From positions 1 through 37,229 of the forward strand of contig CANASP010000019.1 in NCBI GenBank assembly GCA_947364365.1: a DNA stretch of 37,229 nt. Reading direction: 5' to 3'. This DNA comes from an uncultured Alistipes sp. (lineage in GTDB: Bacteria; Bacteroidota; Bacteroidia; Bacteroidales; Rikenellaceae). The notes under the pieces were generated by a model. The model saw only the letters and a program-made list of their open reading frames with translations, did not search any database and was not told where the DNA came from. Made by a program: the position numbers and the translations under genes. Of the stretch, positions 16,043 to 24,397 are shown piece by piece; within the stretch, counting starts at the first letter, position 1; the number at the start of each line of letters is the position of its first letter.

Positions 16043-16537
16043 ATGAAACGCATAGGTATTCTTTCGGATACGCACGGGACCTTCGACGACCGGCTCCGTG
16101 AGTTTTTCGCCGACGTCGACGAGCTGTGGCACGCGGGCGACATCGGGTCGCTGGAGCTGGCCGACCGCATCGCCGCGTTCAAGCCCCTGCGGGCCGTGTG
16201 CGGCAACGTCGACGGCGGCCTGACGCGGCGCGTCTATCCCGAATTCCTGGCCTTCCGCTGCGAGGAGGTGCAGGTGCTCATGACCCATATCGGCGGCTAT
16301 CCGCGGCGCTACGACCCGCGGGCCGTGGCGCGGATCCAGTCGGTGCGGCCCAAACTCTTCATCGCGGGGCACTCCCATATCCTCAAGGTGGCTTACGACC
16401 CGGTCTACGACCTGCTGGCGGTCAACCCCGGAGCGGCGGGCGAGTTCGGGTTCCACAAGGTGCGCACGGCCGTGCGGCTCACGGTCGACGGCGATACGAT
16501 GCGCGACATGGAGGTGGGCGAGTGGCCCCGCCGCTGA
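16043..16537 (+). CDS. YfcE/MJ0936-family metallophosphoesterase
   Basis: Small calcineurin-like phosphodiesterase of 164 residues. The metal-binding motifs are in the usual order: GILSDTHG (5-12), LWHAGDIG, VCGNVDG, MTHIGGY and the C-terminal GHSHILK, then NPGAAGEF. The family hydrolyses phosphodiester bonds in vitro and its physiological substrates are mostly unknown. It starts 4 nt after rarA and is probably translated from the same message. Confidence 0.9.
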   Translation: MKRIGILSDTHGTFDDRLREFFADVDELWHAGDIGSLELADRIAAFKPLRAVCGNVDGGLTRRVYPEFLAFRCEEVQVLMTHIGGYPRRYDPRAVARIQSVRPKLFIAGHSHILKVAYDPVYDLLAVNPGAAGEFGFHKVRTAVRLTVDGDTMRDMEVGEWPRR

Positions 16538-16955
16538 ACGGTGCGTGCGCCGTATGCGTGTGGCGGGGTGCTCGCGGAACCGGAGGAAGGAGGGGCGGTG
16601 CGGCCGGCGATGCCGGTCGTTTCTTATTATTGCGAAAAAATCTATCGGAAAAAGACGCGAATACGTGCTCGGGAGGCGTTTCGCATGTTCGTTGCGAGGC
16701 GTCGCGCATTGCGATCCGGCACCGCAGAAAAGCCCGTTTTCTGAACGATTTCGTTCTTTGCCCCTCTTTTGCGTGATGTAATCTGTTTGTCGATAGTTGG
16801 TTGCGTGTTTTATGCCGATGTTCCGATCGGGCGCACGGATGGCTGTAGGTCGTATCGGGTCACTCGTTACCGCTCTTTTAGGTATACAAATCCGCCCATA
16901 TAATATTCAACATCGTTCCGTCGTTAGTTAGGCAAACGAAAAAACAAACGACGCC
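16538..16955. other. Intergenic region between the phosphoesterase and clpC
   Basis: No credible gene in 418 nt. A CCGGC-GAT-GCCGG hairpin near 16605-16617 followed by GTTTCTTATT may end the rarA message. Two small stem-loops, AGAAAA/TTTTCT and GAACGA/TCGTTC, lie near 16726-16757. No clear TTTG/TAnnTTTG promoter for clpC was found; an AT-rich patch near 16880-16910 is a candidate location. Confidence 0.4.
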
Positions 16956-19454
16956 ATGATGCAAACGAAAATCTCGAAAACGCTCGAAACGATCATCGCC
17001 CGCGCGGCCTTCAGCGCAACCAAAACCGGGTCGGCCCGCCTGTTCAAGGATTACCTTGCGCTGGAGCTGCTCGCCGAGGAGGGCTCGCTGGCCTACCAGG
17101 TGCTCGCTTCGCGCCTGAAGGATTGGGAGATCGCCCAGGTGCGCATGCGTCTCGAGCGCGAACTGCTCTCGGTCCAGATGCGTCCGATGCGTTGCGACGT
17201 GTGTCCCCAGTCCGATTTCATCGCCTTCGAGGAGGAGCTGCGTGCCGCCTGCGCCGGTGTGTGCAGCGTCTCGACGGTACACGCCCTCCAGGCGATCGTC
17301 GCCGACCGCACGACCCGTCTCGCGCGTATCCTGGAGATGTACGGCGTGGGGGCCGAGGGGCTCGAAATGCCCGTCCGCCGCTACTCGGCCGAGGAGCAGC
17401 CGGGCGAGCAGCTTTCGGACGAGCCGCTGCGCGGCGAGGCTTCGGAGCGTGGTGCCGCCCCGTTGCGCCGGCTCGACGAGTCGTTCCGCGCGACGGGCGA
17501 GGCGTCGCAGCTCGAAAAGTTCGGCACCGACCTCACGCAGCAGGCCCGCGAGGGGCGGATCGACCCCGTCGTCGGACGCGAGAGCGAGATCGAGCGGCTG
17601 GTGCAGATCCTCTCGCGGCGCAAGAAGAACAACCCGATTCTGGTGGGCGAGGCCGGCGTGGGCAAGAGCGCCGTGGTCGAAGGGCTCGCGCTGCGGATCG
17701 TCGCGGGCGAGGTGCCAGCGACGATCGCCGGGAAGCGCATCTTCTCGCTCGACGTCTCGTCGCTGGTGGCCGGCACGAAGTTCCGCGGCGAGTTCGAGGA
17801 GCGCATGCAGCGGCTGCTCGACCAGCTGCGCACCGACCGCGACACGATTCTCTTCATCGACGAAATACACACGATCGTCGGCGCCGGCTCGACGCAGGGC
17901 GGGCTCGACACGGCCAACATCCTCAAGCCGGCGCTGGCGCGCGGCGAGGTGCAGGCCATCGGCGCCACGACGCTCGACGAATACCGCACCTCGCTGGAGA
18001 CCGACGCCGCGCTGGAGCGCCGTTTCCAGAAGGTCGTGATCGAGCCCGCGACGCGCGACGTGACGCTGACGATCCTGCGTCGTCTGGCGCCCCGCTACGA
18101 GCGGCACCACGGGGTGCGCTACTCCGACGAGGCGCTCGTTGCCTGCGTGGCGCTCGCCGACCGCTACCTCACCGAACGCCACTTCCCCGACAAGGCCGTC
18201 GATCTGATGGACGAGGCGGGGGCCCGCGCACGGCTCGACGCCGCCCGGGAGCCTGCGCGCCTGCAAGAGATCGAGAGCGAACTGGCCGCGGCGCGGCGCG
18301 AATGCCGCGAGGCGGTGGGGGCGATGGTCTACGAGCGGGCGACCGAGGCCCGCATCCGTGAGCTGCACCTGCGCACGCAGCTCGCCGAGGGGCGCAGCGC
18401 CTGGCGGCAGCAGGCCGCGGAGCGGCAGGTGACGCTGACGGCCGAGCACATCCGTCAGACGGTGACCGCCATGACGGGGATTCCTGCGGAGCGGATCTCG
18501 GGCGACGAGATGGCGCGTCTCCGAACGTTGCGCGACGACCTCGCGCGCCGCGTGGTGGGGCAGGAGGAGGCCGTGGAGCGCATCGCCCGCACGATCCGCC
18601 GCTCGCGGGCCGGGCTGCGCGACGAGAAGCGTCCGATGGGCGTCTTCCTCTTCACCGGTCCCACGGGCGTGGGCAAGACGCTGCTGGCCAAGGAGGTGTC
18701 GAAATGGCTGGTGGGCGACGACCGCGGCCTGATCCGCATCGACATGAGCGAGTATGCCGAGAAACACAACGTGTCGCGCCTCTTCGGGGCGCCTCCGGGA
18801 TATGTCGGCTACGGTGAGGGGGGACAGCTCACCGAGGCGGTGCGCCGGCAGCCCTACGCGGTGGTGCTCTTCGACGAGATCGAGAAGGCCCATCCCGAGG
18901 TGTTCGATGCGCTGTTGCAGCTCTTCGACGAGGGACACCTCACCGACGGTGCGGGGCGGCGCGTGGATTTCCGCAACACGATCATCGTCATGACCTCGAA
19001 CGTGGGTTCGCAGGCCGAGGCGCAGCGCCCCGGGCGGGTGGGATACGGCACGCCGTCGCGCGACGCGGCCGAGCAGGCGGCACCGCACGAGGCCTACCGC
19101 CGGGCGCTGGAGGAGACCTTCTCGCCCGAGTTCCTCAACCGGATCGACGACATCGTGACCTTCCGCACGCTGGAGTGCGCCGATGTCGAGCGGATCGTCG
19201 ATCTCGAACTGGCGGGGCTCCTGTCGCGCACCGAGCGGCTGGGCTACCGCGTGCGGGTGACCGATGCCGCACGGCGCCGGCTGGCGACGATGGGCTACGA
19301 ACGGCGCTACGGCGTGCGGTCGCTGCGCCGGACGCTCGCCGACCAGGTCGAGGAGCCGCTTTCGTCGATGATTATCGACGGCAAGCTGCGCGAAGGCGAC
19401 ACGGTGGTCGTGGAGGCCGAACGCTCGACGGGGGTGCGGCTGCGGGTGGCGTAG
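16956..19454 (+). CDS. clpC: ClpC-like AAA+ unfoldase
   Basis: Hsp100 ATPase that unfolds proteins for ClpP. The 832-residue protein has a Clp N-domain (about 1-145) and a first AAA+ module with Walker A GEAGVGKS (231-238) and Walker [10 protein letters not shown] (about 298-306). A short middle coil lies around 430-485. The second module has Walker A GPTGVGKT (568-575), [17 protein letters not shown] and Walker [11 protein letters not shown] (636-645). The short middle domain fits ClpC rather than ClpB. A VGYG motif near 695-698 occupies the place of the VGF loop that docks to ClpP. The ATG at 16956 is followed directly by another, so the exact start is uncertain by one codon. No clpP is in the window. 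Confidence 0.92.
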   Translation: MMQTKISKTLETIIARAAFSATKTGSARLFKDYLALELLAEEGSLAYQVLASRLKDWEIAQVRMRLERELLSVQMRPMRCDVCPQSDFIAFEEELRAACAGVCSVSTVHALQAIVADRTTRLARILEMYGVGAEGLEMPVRRYSAEEQPGEQLSDEPLRGEASERGAAPLRRLDESFRATGEASQLEKFGTDLTQQAREGRIDPVVGRESEIERLVQILSRRKKNNPILVGEAGVGKSAVVEGLALRIVAGEVPATIAGKRIFSLDVSSLVAGTKFRGEFEERMQRLLDQLRTDRDTILFIDEIHTIVGAGSTQGGLDTANILKPALARGEVQAIGATTLDEYRTSLETDAALERRFQKVVIEPATRDVTLTILRRLAPRYERHHGVRYSDEALVACVALADRYLTERHFPDKAVDLMDEAGARARLDAAREPARLQEIESELAAARRECREAVGAMVYERATEARIRELHLRTQLAEGRSAWRQQAAERQVTLTAEHIRQTVTAMTGIPAERISGDEMARLRTLRDDLARRVVGQEEAVERIARTIRRSRAGLRDEKRPMGVFLFTGPTGVGKTLLAKEVSKWLVGDDRGLIRIDMSEYAEKHNVSRLFGAPPGYVGYGEGGQLTEAVRRQPYAVVLFDEIEKAHPEVFDALLQLFDEGHLTDGAGRRVDFRNTIIVMTSNVGSQAEAQRPGRVGYGTPSRDAAEQAAPHEAYRRALEETFSPEFLNRIDDIVTFRTLECADVERIVDLELAGLLSRTERLGYRVRVTDAARRRLATMGYERRYGVRSLRRTLADQVEEPLSSMIIDGKLREGDTVVVEAERSTGVRLRVA

Positions 19455-19538
19455 GCCGCCGCAGGTATCGCGTCGGTTGCGGCGACGGTGGGCGGCGCTC
19501 CCGCGAAAAAGACAGAAACGTTTTTGAATTGGTTGACG

Positions 19539-19571
19539 GCAGGGGAGTGGCCTACGGGGTCGCTCCCCTGC
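19539..19571 (+). terminator. Possible clpC terminator
   Basis: A perfect 9-bp stem GCAGGGGAG/CTCCCCTGC with a 15-nt loop is followed by TATTT. The U run is short, so this is a weak or partial terminator. Confidence 0.5.
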
Positions 19572-19643
19572 TATTTCGGGTCGGGCGGAGGCGGGGCGGC
19601 GTCTTTCTTATGGAAAACAGACGCTTTTCGGGGTGGTCCGAAA

Positions 19644-19731
19644 AGCGGCGGCCCGCAGCCACCCGGCGCGGAGAGCCGCGCACTCCTCGCGTATGCTCGC
19701 ATGCGCATCCTCCGCTGGCTGCGTGTCCGCT
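19644..19731. repeat. Palindromic GC-rich element, left copy
   Basis: Imperfect arms (AGCGG...CCCGCAGCCA and TGGCTGCG...CCGCT) enclose about 55 nt. The 30 nt at 19649-19678 match the reverse complement of 21375-21404 at 29 of 30 positions, so a relative of this element lies in inverted orientation on the other side of the MATE gene. Confidence 0.75.
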
Positions 19732-19770
19732 TTTTGAGATAGACAGCTCGGCGTGTTGATTCCCGGCACT

Positions 19771-19806
19771 CAATTTTTAATTCTTAATTTTTCATTTTTA
19801 ATTTTG
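19771..19806 (+). repeat. AT-rich TTAATTCTT-type repeat, left of the MATE gene
   Basis: A 36-nt run built from CAATTTTTAATTCTT and CATTTTTAATTTT units in GC-rich surroundings. A run of the same type in inverted orientation begins inside the MATE stop region (21303-21329). Confidence 0.65.
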
Positions 19807-19827
19807 ATTAGGCTTCGGCTCGGCCAA

Positions 19828-19942
19828 GCAAATAAATTTGCCCGGCTGCTCGCCTTGCCCTACTTTGGCTTCGCCTTAGATAGGCTTCGGCTCGGCAAAA
19901 CGCAAGTAAACTTGCTTTTGCTCTCGCCTTGCACTATCTTTG
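19828..19942 (+). promoter_or_regulatory. Two promoter-like units before the MATE gene, the second intact
   Basis: The intact unit has TTG (19912-19914), 20 nt and TATCTTTG (19935-19942), 8 nt before the ATG. Its TTG lies in the right arm of the hairpin GCAAGT-AA-ACTTGC (19902-19915). An upstream unit has the hairpin GCAAAT-AA-ATTTGC (19828-19841) with TTTG in the same place, then 20 nt and TACTTTG, a -7 box shortened by one base, followed by a GCCTTAGATAG inverted arm. The layout repeats that of the array upstream of aspS. Confidence 0.75.
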
Positions 19943-19950
19943 CCGCCCTT

Positions 19951-21309
19951 ATGGGTTACGATTTCAAGACATACAAACCGCAGTACAAGGCCAACCTGAA
20001 ACTGGCGCTGCCCGTCGTGCTGACGCAGGTGGGGCAGATTCTCACGCAGATGGCCGACAACCTGATGGTGGGCCGCTACGGGGGCGATGACCCCGTGCCG
20101 CTGGCCGCCGTGTCGTTCGGCGGCTCGATCTTCTTCATCGTCTTCATCACGCTCGTCGGCGTGTCGCTGGGCCTCACGCCGCTCGTGGGCGAGCTGTTCG
20201 CGCGCGGCGACCGGCGCCGGTCGGCGGAGCTGCTGCACAACGGCATCGTCTTCTACACGCTGCTGGGCCTGGGCGGCACGTTGCTGCTGGGGGCGATGAC
20301 GCCGCTGCTCTACCGGCTCGGGCAACCCGCGGAGGTGGTCGAGGCGGCGATTCCCTACTACCGGCTGCTGGGCTACAGCATGCCCTTCATGATGCTCTTC
20401 TTCGCCTTCAAGCAGTTTCTGGAGGGGGTGGGGAACACGCGGGCCGAGATGGCCGTGACGATCCTCTGCAACCTGGCCAACATCGCCTTCAACTACCTCT
20501 TCATCTACGGCCGCTGGGGGTGCCCCGAGATGGGAGCCGTGGGCGCGGGCATGGGCACGCTCTTCTCGCGCATGATGGCGCCGCTGCTGATGATCGGCTA
20601 CTTCTTCCGCCGAGCGCACTATCGCCGCTACCTCGACGGCTTCTCGATCGGGCGCCGTTCGCTGCAACATGTGGGGCAGCTGCTCCGCATGGGGCTTCCC
20701 ATCGCGTCGCAGATGTTTCTGGAGTGTTCGGCCTTCGTCGGCACGAGCGTCATGATGGGGTGGTTCGGCAAGGAGGCCATCGGTGCCAACCAGATCGCCA
20801 TCACGCTGGGCAACTGCGCCTTCATGATCGTCATGTCGATCGGCGCGGCCACCACGATCCGCATCTCCCACTGCTACGGCGCCCGCGATATCGCCGCTTT
20901 GTCGCTGGCGGCCAAGGCGTCGTATCACCTCGTGCTGGCGTGGAACGCCCTGGCGGCGGTGTTGTTCATCTCGCTGCGCCACTGGATTCCGACCCTCTTC
21001 ACCTCCAATGCCGAGGTCGTCGCCATCACCTCGCAGCTGCTCGTCTTCGCGGCGCTCTACCAGCTTTCGGACGGGATCCAGAACATCTCGGTCGGCGTGC
21101 TGCGCGGGATTCAGGACGTGAAGGTCATCATGCCGATCGCGCTGGTGTCGTACTGGGTGCTGAACCTGCCGGTGGGCTACCTGCTCGGCTTCGTGTGGGG
21201 CATGGGGCCTTCGGGGCTCTTCCTCGGATTCTCGTTCGGGCTGTCGACGGCGGCCGTGCTGTTGATTCTCCGCATACGGCGCAGCGTGAGGAGGCTTTAC
21301 CAAAATTAA
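19951..21309 (+). CDS. MATE-family multidrug efflux transporter
   Basis: Inner-membrane cation-driven efflux protein of 452 residues, normal for the family, with about twelve hydrophobic helices in two related halves. NorM-like features include LPVVLTQVGQILTQMADNLM near the N-terminus, FKQFLEGVGNTRAEM in the middle and DGIQNISVGVLRGIQDVK in the second half. I chose the ATG at 19951 because it follows the promoter by 8 nt and gives the usual N-terminus; the frame is open further upstream through the repeats. The last codons and the TAA lie at the edge of an AT-rich repeat. The drug substrate cannot be predicted. Confidence 0.93.
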   Translation: MGYDFKTYKPQYKANLKLALPVVLTQVGQILTQMADNLMVGRYGGDDPVPLAAVSFGGSIFFIVFITLVGVSLGLTPLVGELFARGDRRRSAELLHNGIVFYTLLGLGGTLLLGAMTPLLYRLGQPAEVVEAAIPYYRLLGYSMPFMMLFFAFKQFLEGVGNTRAEMAVTILCNLANIAFNYLFIYGRWGCPEMGAVGAGMGTLFSRMMAPLLMIGYFFRRAHYRRYLDGFSIGRRSLQHVGQLLRMGLPIASQMFLECSAFVGTSVMMGWFGKEAIGANQIAITLGNCAFMIVMSIGAATTIRISHCYGARDIAALSLAAKASYHLVLAWNALAAVLFISLRHWIPTLFTSNAEVVAITSQLLVFAALYQLSDGIQNISVGVLRGIQDVKVIMPIALVSYWVLNLPVGYLLGFVWGMGPSGLFLGFSFGLSTAAVLLILRIRRSVRRLYQN

Positions 21310-21329
21310 GAATTGAGAATTAAGAATTA
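21303..21329 (-). repeat. AT-rich repeat overlapping the MATE stop codon
   Basis: AATTAAGAATT and GAGAATTAAGAATTA units are the reverse complement of the type seen at 19771-19806. The MATE stop codon TAA (21307-21309) is part of the run. Confidence 0.65.
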
Positions 21330-21406
21330 GCGGCCCGCAGCCAGCGGAGGGCGGGGAGGCGATAGCCGACAGAGCGGCCCTCCGCGCCGGGTGGCTGCGG
21401 GCCGCT
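21329..21406. repeat. Palindromic GC-rich element, right copy
   Basis: A 15-bp perfect arm AGCGGCCCGCAGCCA (21329-21343) pairs with 21392-21406, and directly inside it GCGGAGGGC (21344-21352) pairs with 21377-21385, leaving a 6-nt bulge and a 24-nt loop. It is the inverted relative of the element at 19644-19731. Confidence 0.85.
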
Positions 21407-21433
21407 GCGCTTCGGGTAAGCCCGAAGCGCAGC
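21404..21433. terminator. 13-bp hairpin after the palindromic element
   Basis: GCTGCGCTTCGGG and its exact reverse complement flank a TAAG loop, followed by TGTTTTC. It may end the MATE transcript, although the U run is short. Confidence 0.5.
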
Positions 21434-21544
21434 TGTTTTCAGGCTGCGTTCAGCAGGTCTCTGCGGCGGTCCGCGGCGGCAGGAGCGGGGCGGACCCCGG
21501 CGGAAGAGGCGCGGACGGTATTTTCCTCTTTCGTTTTTTTTGTC

Positions 21545-21552
21545 TATCTTTA
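21545..21552 (+). promoter_or_regulatory. -7 box of the PSP1-gldH-trmB operon
   Basis: TATCTTTA is one base from TAnnTTTG and ends 18 nt before the ATG at 21571. The region 20 nt upstream is T-rich but has no clear TTG. Confidence 0.5.
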
Positions 21553-21570
21553 CACGAAATATGCGCATAC

Positions 21571-23178
21571 ATGGAATTCGAAAAACGAAATAACGACGGT
21601 TTCAAGCCCGAAATCGGCCGCGGCTGCGCCTTCTGCGACAGCGGCGACGAGGTGGAGGCGCGGCCGTGCGACGGCTGTTGCAAACTCCACGAAACGGCGT
21701 GGCAGGAGGAGTATCCCGACAACATTCCCACCGATATCTTCGAGGTGCGTTTCAAGAATACGCGGCGTTCGTTCTACCAGAACGTCAACAACCTCGACCT
21801 GAAGCGGGGCGACATCGTGGCCGTGGAGGCCTCGCCCGGGCACGACATCGGCATCGTCTCGCTCACGGGCGACATGGTGGCCCGTCAGATCCGCCGCCTG
21901 GGCTTCACGCCCTATAACGGCGAGTACCGGAAGATCTACCGCAAGGCCAAGCCCTACGATATCGAGCGGTGGCAGGAGGCCATCGCGCTGGAGCACGAGA
22001 CGATGATCGCGGCGCGCCAGATCGCCGCCGACATGGGGCTCAACATGAAGATCGGCGACGTGGAGTACCAGGGCGACAAGATCAAGGCGATCTTCTACTA
22101 CATCGCCGATGAGCGCGTGGATTTCCGCGAGCTGATCAAGGTCTTCGCCGAGCGCTTCCGCATCCGCATCGAGATGAAGCAGATCGGCGCGCGTCAGGAG
22201 GCGGGCCGCATCGGCGGTCTGGGCGCCTGCGGCCGCGAGCTGTGCTGCGCCTCGTGGATGTCGACCTTCACGAGCGTCACGACGGGCGCGGCCCGCGTGC
22301 AGGAGATCTCGCTCAACCCCCAGAAGCTGGCCGGGCAGTGCTCCAAGCTCAAGTGCTGCATGATGTACGAATACGACGCCTATGTCGATGCGCGCAAGGA
22401 GTTCCCGCGGCTCAGAGAGCCGTTGCAGGCGATCGACGGCGAGTGGTTCCTGGTCAAGAACGACATCCTGGCCGGGACGATGACCTTCTCCTCGTCGAAG
22501 GAGGCGATGGTCAACGTCACCACGCTGCCCGTGGCCCGCGTGAAGGAGATTCTGGCGCTGAACCGTGCCGGCAAGAAGGTCGACCAGCTTGTCGACCGGG
22601 CCGACATGCCGCCTGCGGTCGAGGAGCCGAGCTACGGTTCGGAGTCGGTCGAGGACAGCATCACGCGCTTCGACAAGGCGCGGCGCCGCAAGCGTTCGGG
22701 GCGCAGCGGTCGGGGCGGCGAGCGCCGGCAGGAGCAGCCCGCGGGCCAGGAGCCGCGCGACGAACAGAAGGGACGTGCGAACCGCGAAGGCGGTTCGGGC
22801 GCCTCGCAACGCGAGGGCGGCGAGAAGCAGCCGGGCCGTCGCGGCGGCCGCAACCGTCAGGGTGGTGCCAACCGCGAGCAGGGAGGCGGCCGTCAGGGCG
22901 CTCCGGGCCGCGAGCAGCAGCCGCGCGAGGAGCGGGAACGCCGACAGCCGCGCGAAAACCGCGAGGGACAGCCCCAGCGGGAGAGCCGCGAGAACCGCGA
23001 ACCGAAGGTCCCGCGCGAGGGCGAGGGGCCGCGTGCACCCCGCGAAGGGGACGGGCCGCGCCCGCCTCGCGAGGGCGGCGGCCGCAACCGCCGGCGCAAC
23101 AACGCTCCCCGCGCGGAGCGGGGCGGTGAACGCCGCGGACCGGAGACGGGCGGCGGAAACGATATGGAAAACCGATAG
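21571..23178 (+). CDS. PSP1-domain protein with an Arg/Gly-rich charged tail
   Basis: YaaT/RicT-type PSP1 family protein of 535 residues. The conserved core includes DIVAVEASPGHDIGIVSLTG, the segment RIGGLGACGRELCCASWM and KLAGQCSKLKCCMMYEYDAY, with clustered cysteines that in RicT relatives bind Fe-S clusters. An extra Cys-rich start (CAFCDSG, CDGCCKLHE) precedes it. From about residue 365 onward the chain is low-complexity, made of RE, RG, NRE, PREG and GGR repeats, and is probably disordered and nucleic-acid binding. In Bacillus YaaT acts with the RNase Y-linked Y-complex; the role in Bacteroidota is unclear. It is first in a tight operon with the GldH-like gene, 3 nt downstream. Confidence 0.9.
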   Translation: MEFEKRNNDGFKPEIGRGCAFCDSGDEVEARPCDGCCKLHETAWQEEYPDNIPTDIFEVRFKNTRRSFYQNVNNLDLKRGDIVAVEASPGHDIGIVSLTGDMVARQIRRLGFTPYNGEYRKIYRKAKPYDIERWQEAIALEHETMIAARQIAADMGLNMKIGDVEYQGDKIKAIFYYIADERVDFRELIKVFAERFRIRIEMKQIGARQEAGRIGGLGACGRELCCASWMSTFTSVTTGAARVQEISLNPQKLAGQCSKLKCCMMYEYDAYVDARKEFPRLREPLQAIDGEWFLVKNDILAGTMTFSSSKEAMVNVTTLPVARVKEILALNRAGKKVDQLVDRADMPPAVEEPSYGSESVEDSITRFDKARRRKRSGRSGRGGERRQEQPAGQEPRDEQKGRANREGGSGASQREGGEKQPGRRGGRNRQGGANREQGGGRQGAPGREQQPREERERRQPRENREGQPQRESRENREPKVPREGEGPRAPREGDGPRPPREGGGRNRRRNNAPRAERGGERRGPETGGGNDMENR

Positions 23179-23181
23179 CGC

Positions 23182-23625
23182 GTGGGTCGGTTCCGACGCA
23201 TAGGACGCCTGGCGGCGCTGGGATGTGCGCTCTCGGCGGCAGGGTGCGGCATGACGGGCCGGGCTTCGGCCGTGGATGTCGATGCCCGTGCGTGGTCGGA
23301 GGGGGTCGTGCTGACGGCGGAGGCCGCCGATACGCTCGCGCTCTACGATATCGAATTCTTCGTGCGGTGCAACGCCCGCCTGGAGGAGGACACGCTGACG
23401 TTGCGCATCGTGACCCTCACGCCCGACTCGCTGCGTTGCGAGGAGCCGCTGCGGCTGACGATTCCCGCCCGGTCGGGTGCCGCCGCGCTGCGGCGCGAGG
23501 CGCGGGCGACCTACCGTCTGCGCGCCCGGATGGCGAGCCCCGGCACCTGGTGCTGGCGGGTGGCCCCGACCCGCACGGTGCGGGGCGTGGAGGCCGTGGG
23601 CATCCGGATCGAGAAAAGCAAGTAA
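23182..23625 (+). CDS. gldH: GldH-like lipoprotein
   Basis: A 147-residue predicted lipoprotein. I start it at the GTG at 23182, 3 nt after the PSP1 stop, because this gives a basic start, a hydrophobic stretch and a lipobox-like LSAAGC. The body follows the GldH pattern: an early WSEGVVLTAEA, then LYDIEFFVRCN, a beta-rich middle, and an end in VRGVEAVGIRIEK. Its position after a PSP1 gene also fits gldH. GldH is needed for gliding in Flavobacterium, but it persists in non-gliding gut Bacteroidota where its role is unknown. Identity is divergent and rests on pattern and context. Confidence 0.7.
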   Translation: MGRFRRIGRLAALGCALSAAGCGMTGRASAVDVDARAWSEGVVLTAEAADTLALYDIEFFVRCNARLEEDTLTLRIVTLTPDSLRCEEPLRLTIPARSGAAALRREARATYRLRARMASPGTWCWRVAPTRTVRGVEAVGIRIEKSK

Positions 23626-23631
23626 ACAGCT

Positions 23632-24384
23632 ATGGGAAAAGATAAACTCCGCAGATTCCGCGAAAACGAAACCTTCGCCTGCTTCGTCCAGCCGGCCTTC
23701 GACGAGGTGTTCCGCACGGACCACCCGCTCAAGGGGCGCTGGCGCAGCGACTTCTTTCGCAACGACCGCCCGATCGTATTGGAACTGGGGTGCGGCAAAG
23801 GCGAATACACGGTGGCGCTCGCCGAGCGCGATCCGTCGCGCAACTACATCGGCATCGACATCAAGGGGGCGCGCATGTGGCGCGGCGCGAAAACGGCCAC
23901 CGAGCGGGGTATGACCAACGTGGGCTTCCTGCGCACGCGCATCGAGTTCATCGACGCGCTCTTCGCCGAGGGCGAGGTCGACGAGCTGTGGATCACCTTC
24001 CCCGATCCGCAGCTCAAGACGCGCCGGGCCTCGAAGCGCCTCACCTCGCCGCTCTTTCTGGCGCGCTACGCGCGGCTGCTGCGCGAGGACGGGGCGATCA
24101 ACCTCAAGACCGACTCGAAACACCTCTACGCCTACACCGGTGCGGTGATCCGCCATTACGGCCTTCGGTGCGAGGCGAGCGAGGCCGACATCTACGGCAC
24201 GGGCTTCGCCGACGAGACCCTCTCGGTGAAGACGGCTTACGAGAGCCGCTTCCTGGAGATGGGGCTGCCGATCACCTATACGCGTTTCTCGCTGGGCGGC
24301 CGCCGCGATTTCGAGGCCTTCGACTGGGAGGGCGACGACCTCGAGGAGAAGGACAACGAAGCCGAGCGCGAGGCGGCGTTCTGA
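23632..24384 (+). CDS. trmB: tRNA (guanine-N7-)-methyltransferase
   Basis: Methylates G46 of tRNA using S-adenosylmethionine. The 250-residue protein has the SAM-binding motif VLELGCGKGEYTVALAE (about 49-65), the acidic IGIDIKGARMWRGAKTA that follows, and the TrmB signature ELWITFPDPQLKTRRASKRL. It begins 6 nt after the gldH-like gene, so it belongs to the same operon. The charged C-terminal tail (EGDDLEEKDNEAEREAAF) is somewhat longer than usual. Confidence 0.95.
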   Translation: MGKDKLRRFRENETFACFVQPAFDEVFRTDHPLKGRWRSDFFRNDRPIVLELGCGKGEYTVALAERDPSRNYIGIDIKGARMWRGAKTATERGMTNVGFLRTRIEFIDALFAEGEVDELWITFPDPQLKTRRASKRLTSPLFLARYARLLREDGAINLKTDSKHLYAYTGAVIRHYGLRCEASEADIYGTGFADETLSVKTAYESRFLEMGLPITYTRFSLGGRRDFEAFDWEGDDLEEKDNEAEREAAF

Positions 24385-24397
24385 CGGAGGCACGGCA

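Larger units (their letters stand above)
19455..19950. other. Intergenic region between clpC and the MATE gene
   Basis: No credible gene in 496 nt. In order it contains a terminator-like repeat (19539-19571), a GC-rich palindromic element (19644-19731), an AT-rich repeat (19771-19806) and two promoter-like units, the second intact (19828-19942). Each is listed separately. Confidence 0.7.

Noticed and set aside
14756-16456. Long minus-strand open frame (566 codons) opposite rarA and the phosphoesterase
   Set aside because: It is the antisense shadow of two genes with clear family motifs; its own translation has no domain and the biased composition expected of GC-rich shadow frames.
19644-21433. 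Insertion sequence carrying the MATE gene
   Set aside because: No transposase and no target-site duplication could be seen; inverted flanking palindromes alone do not show a mobile element.
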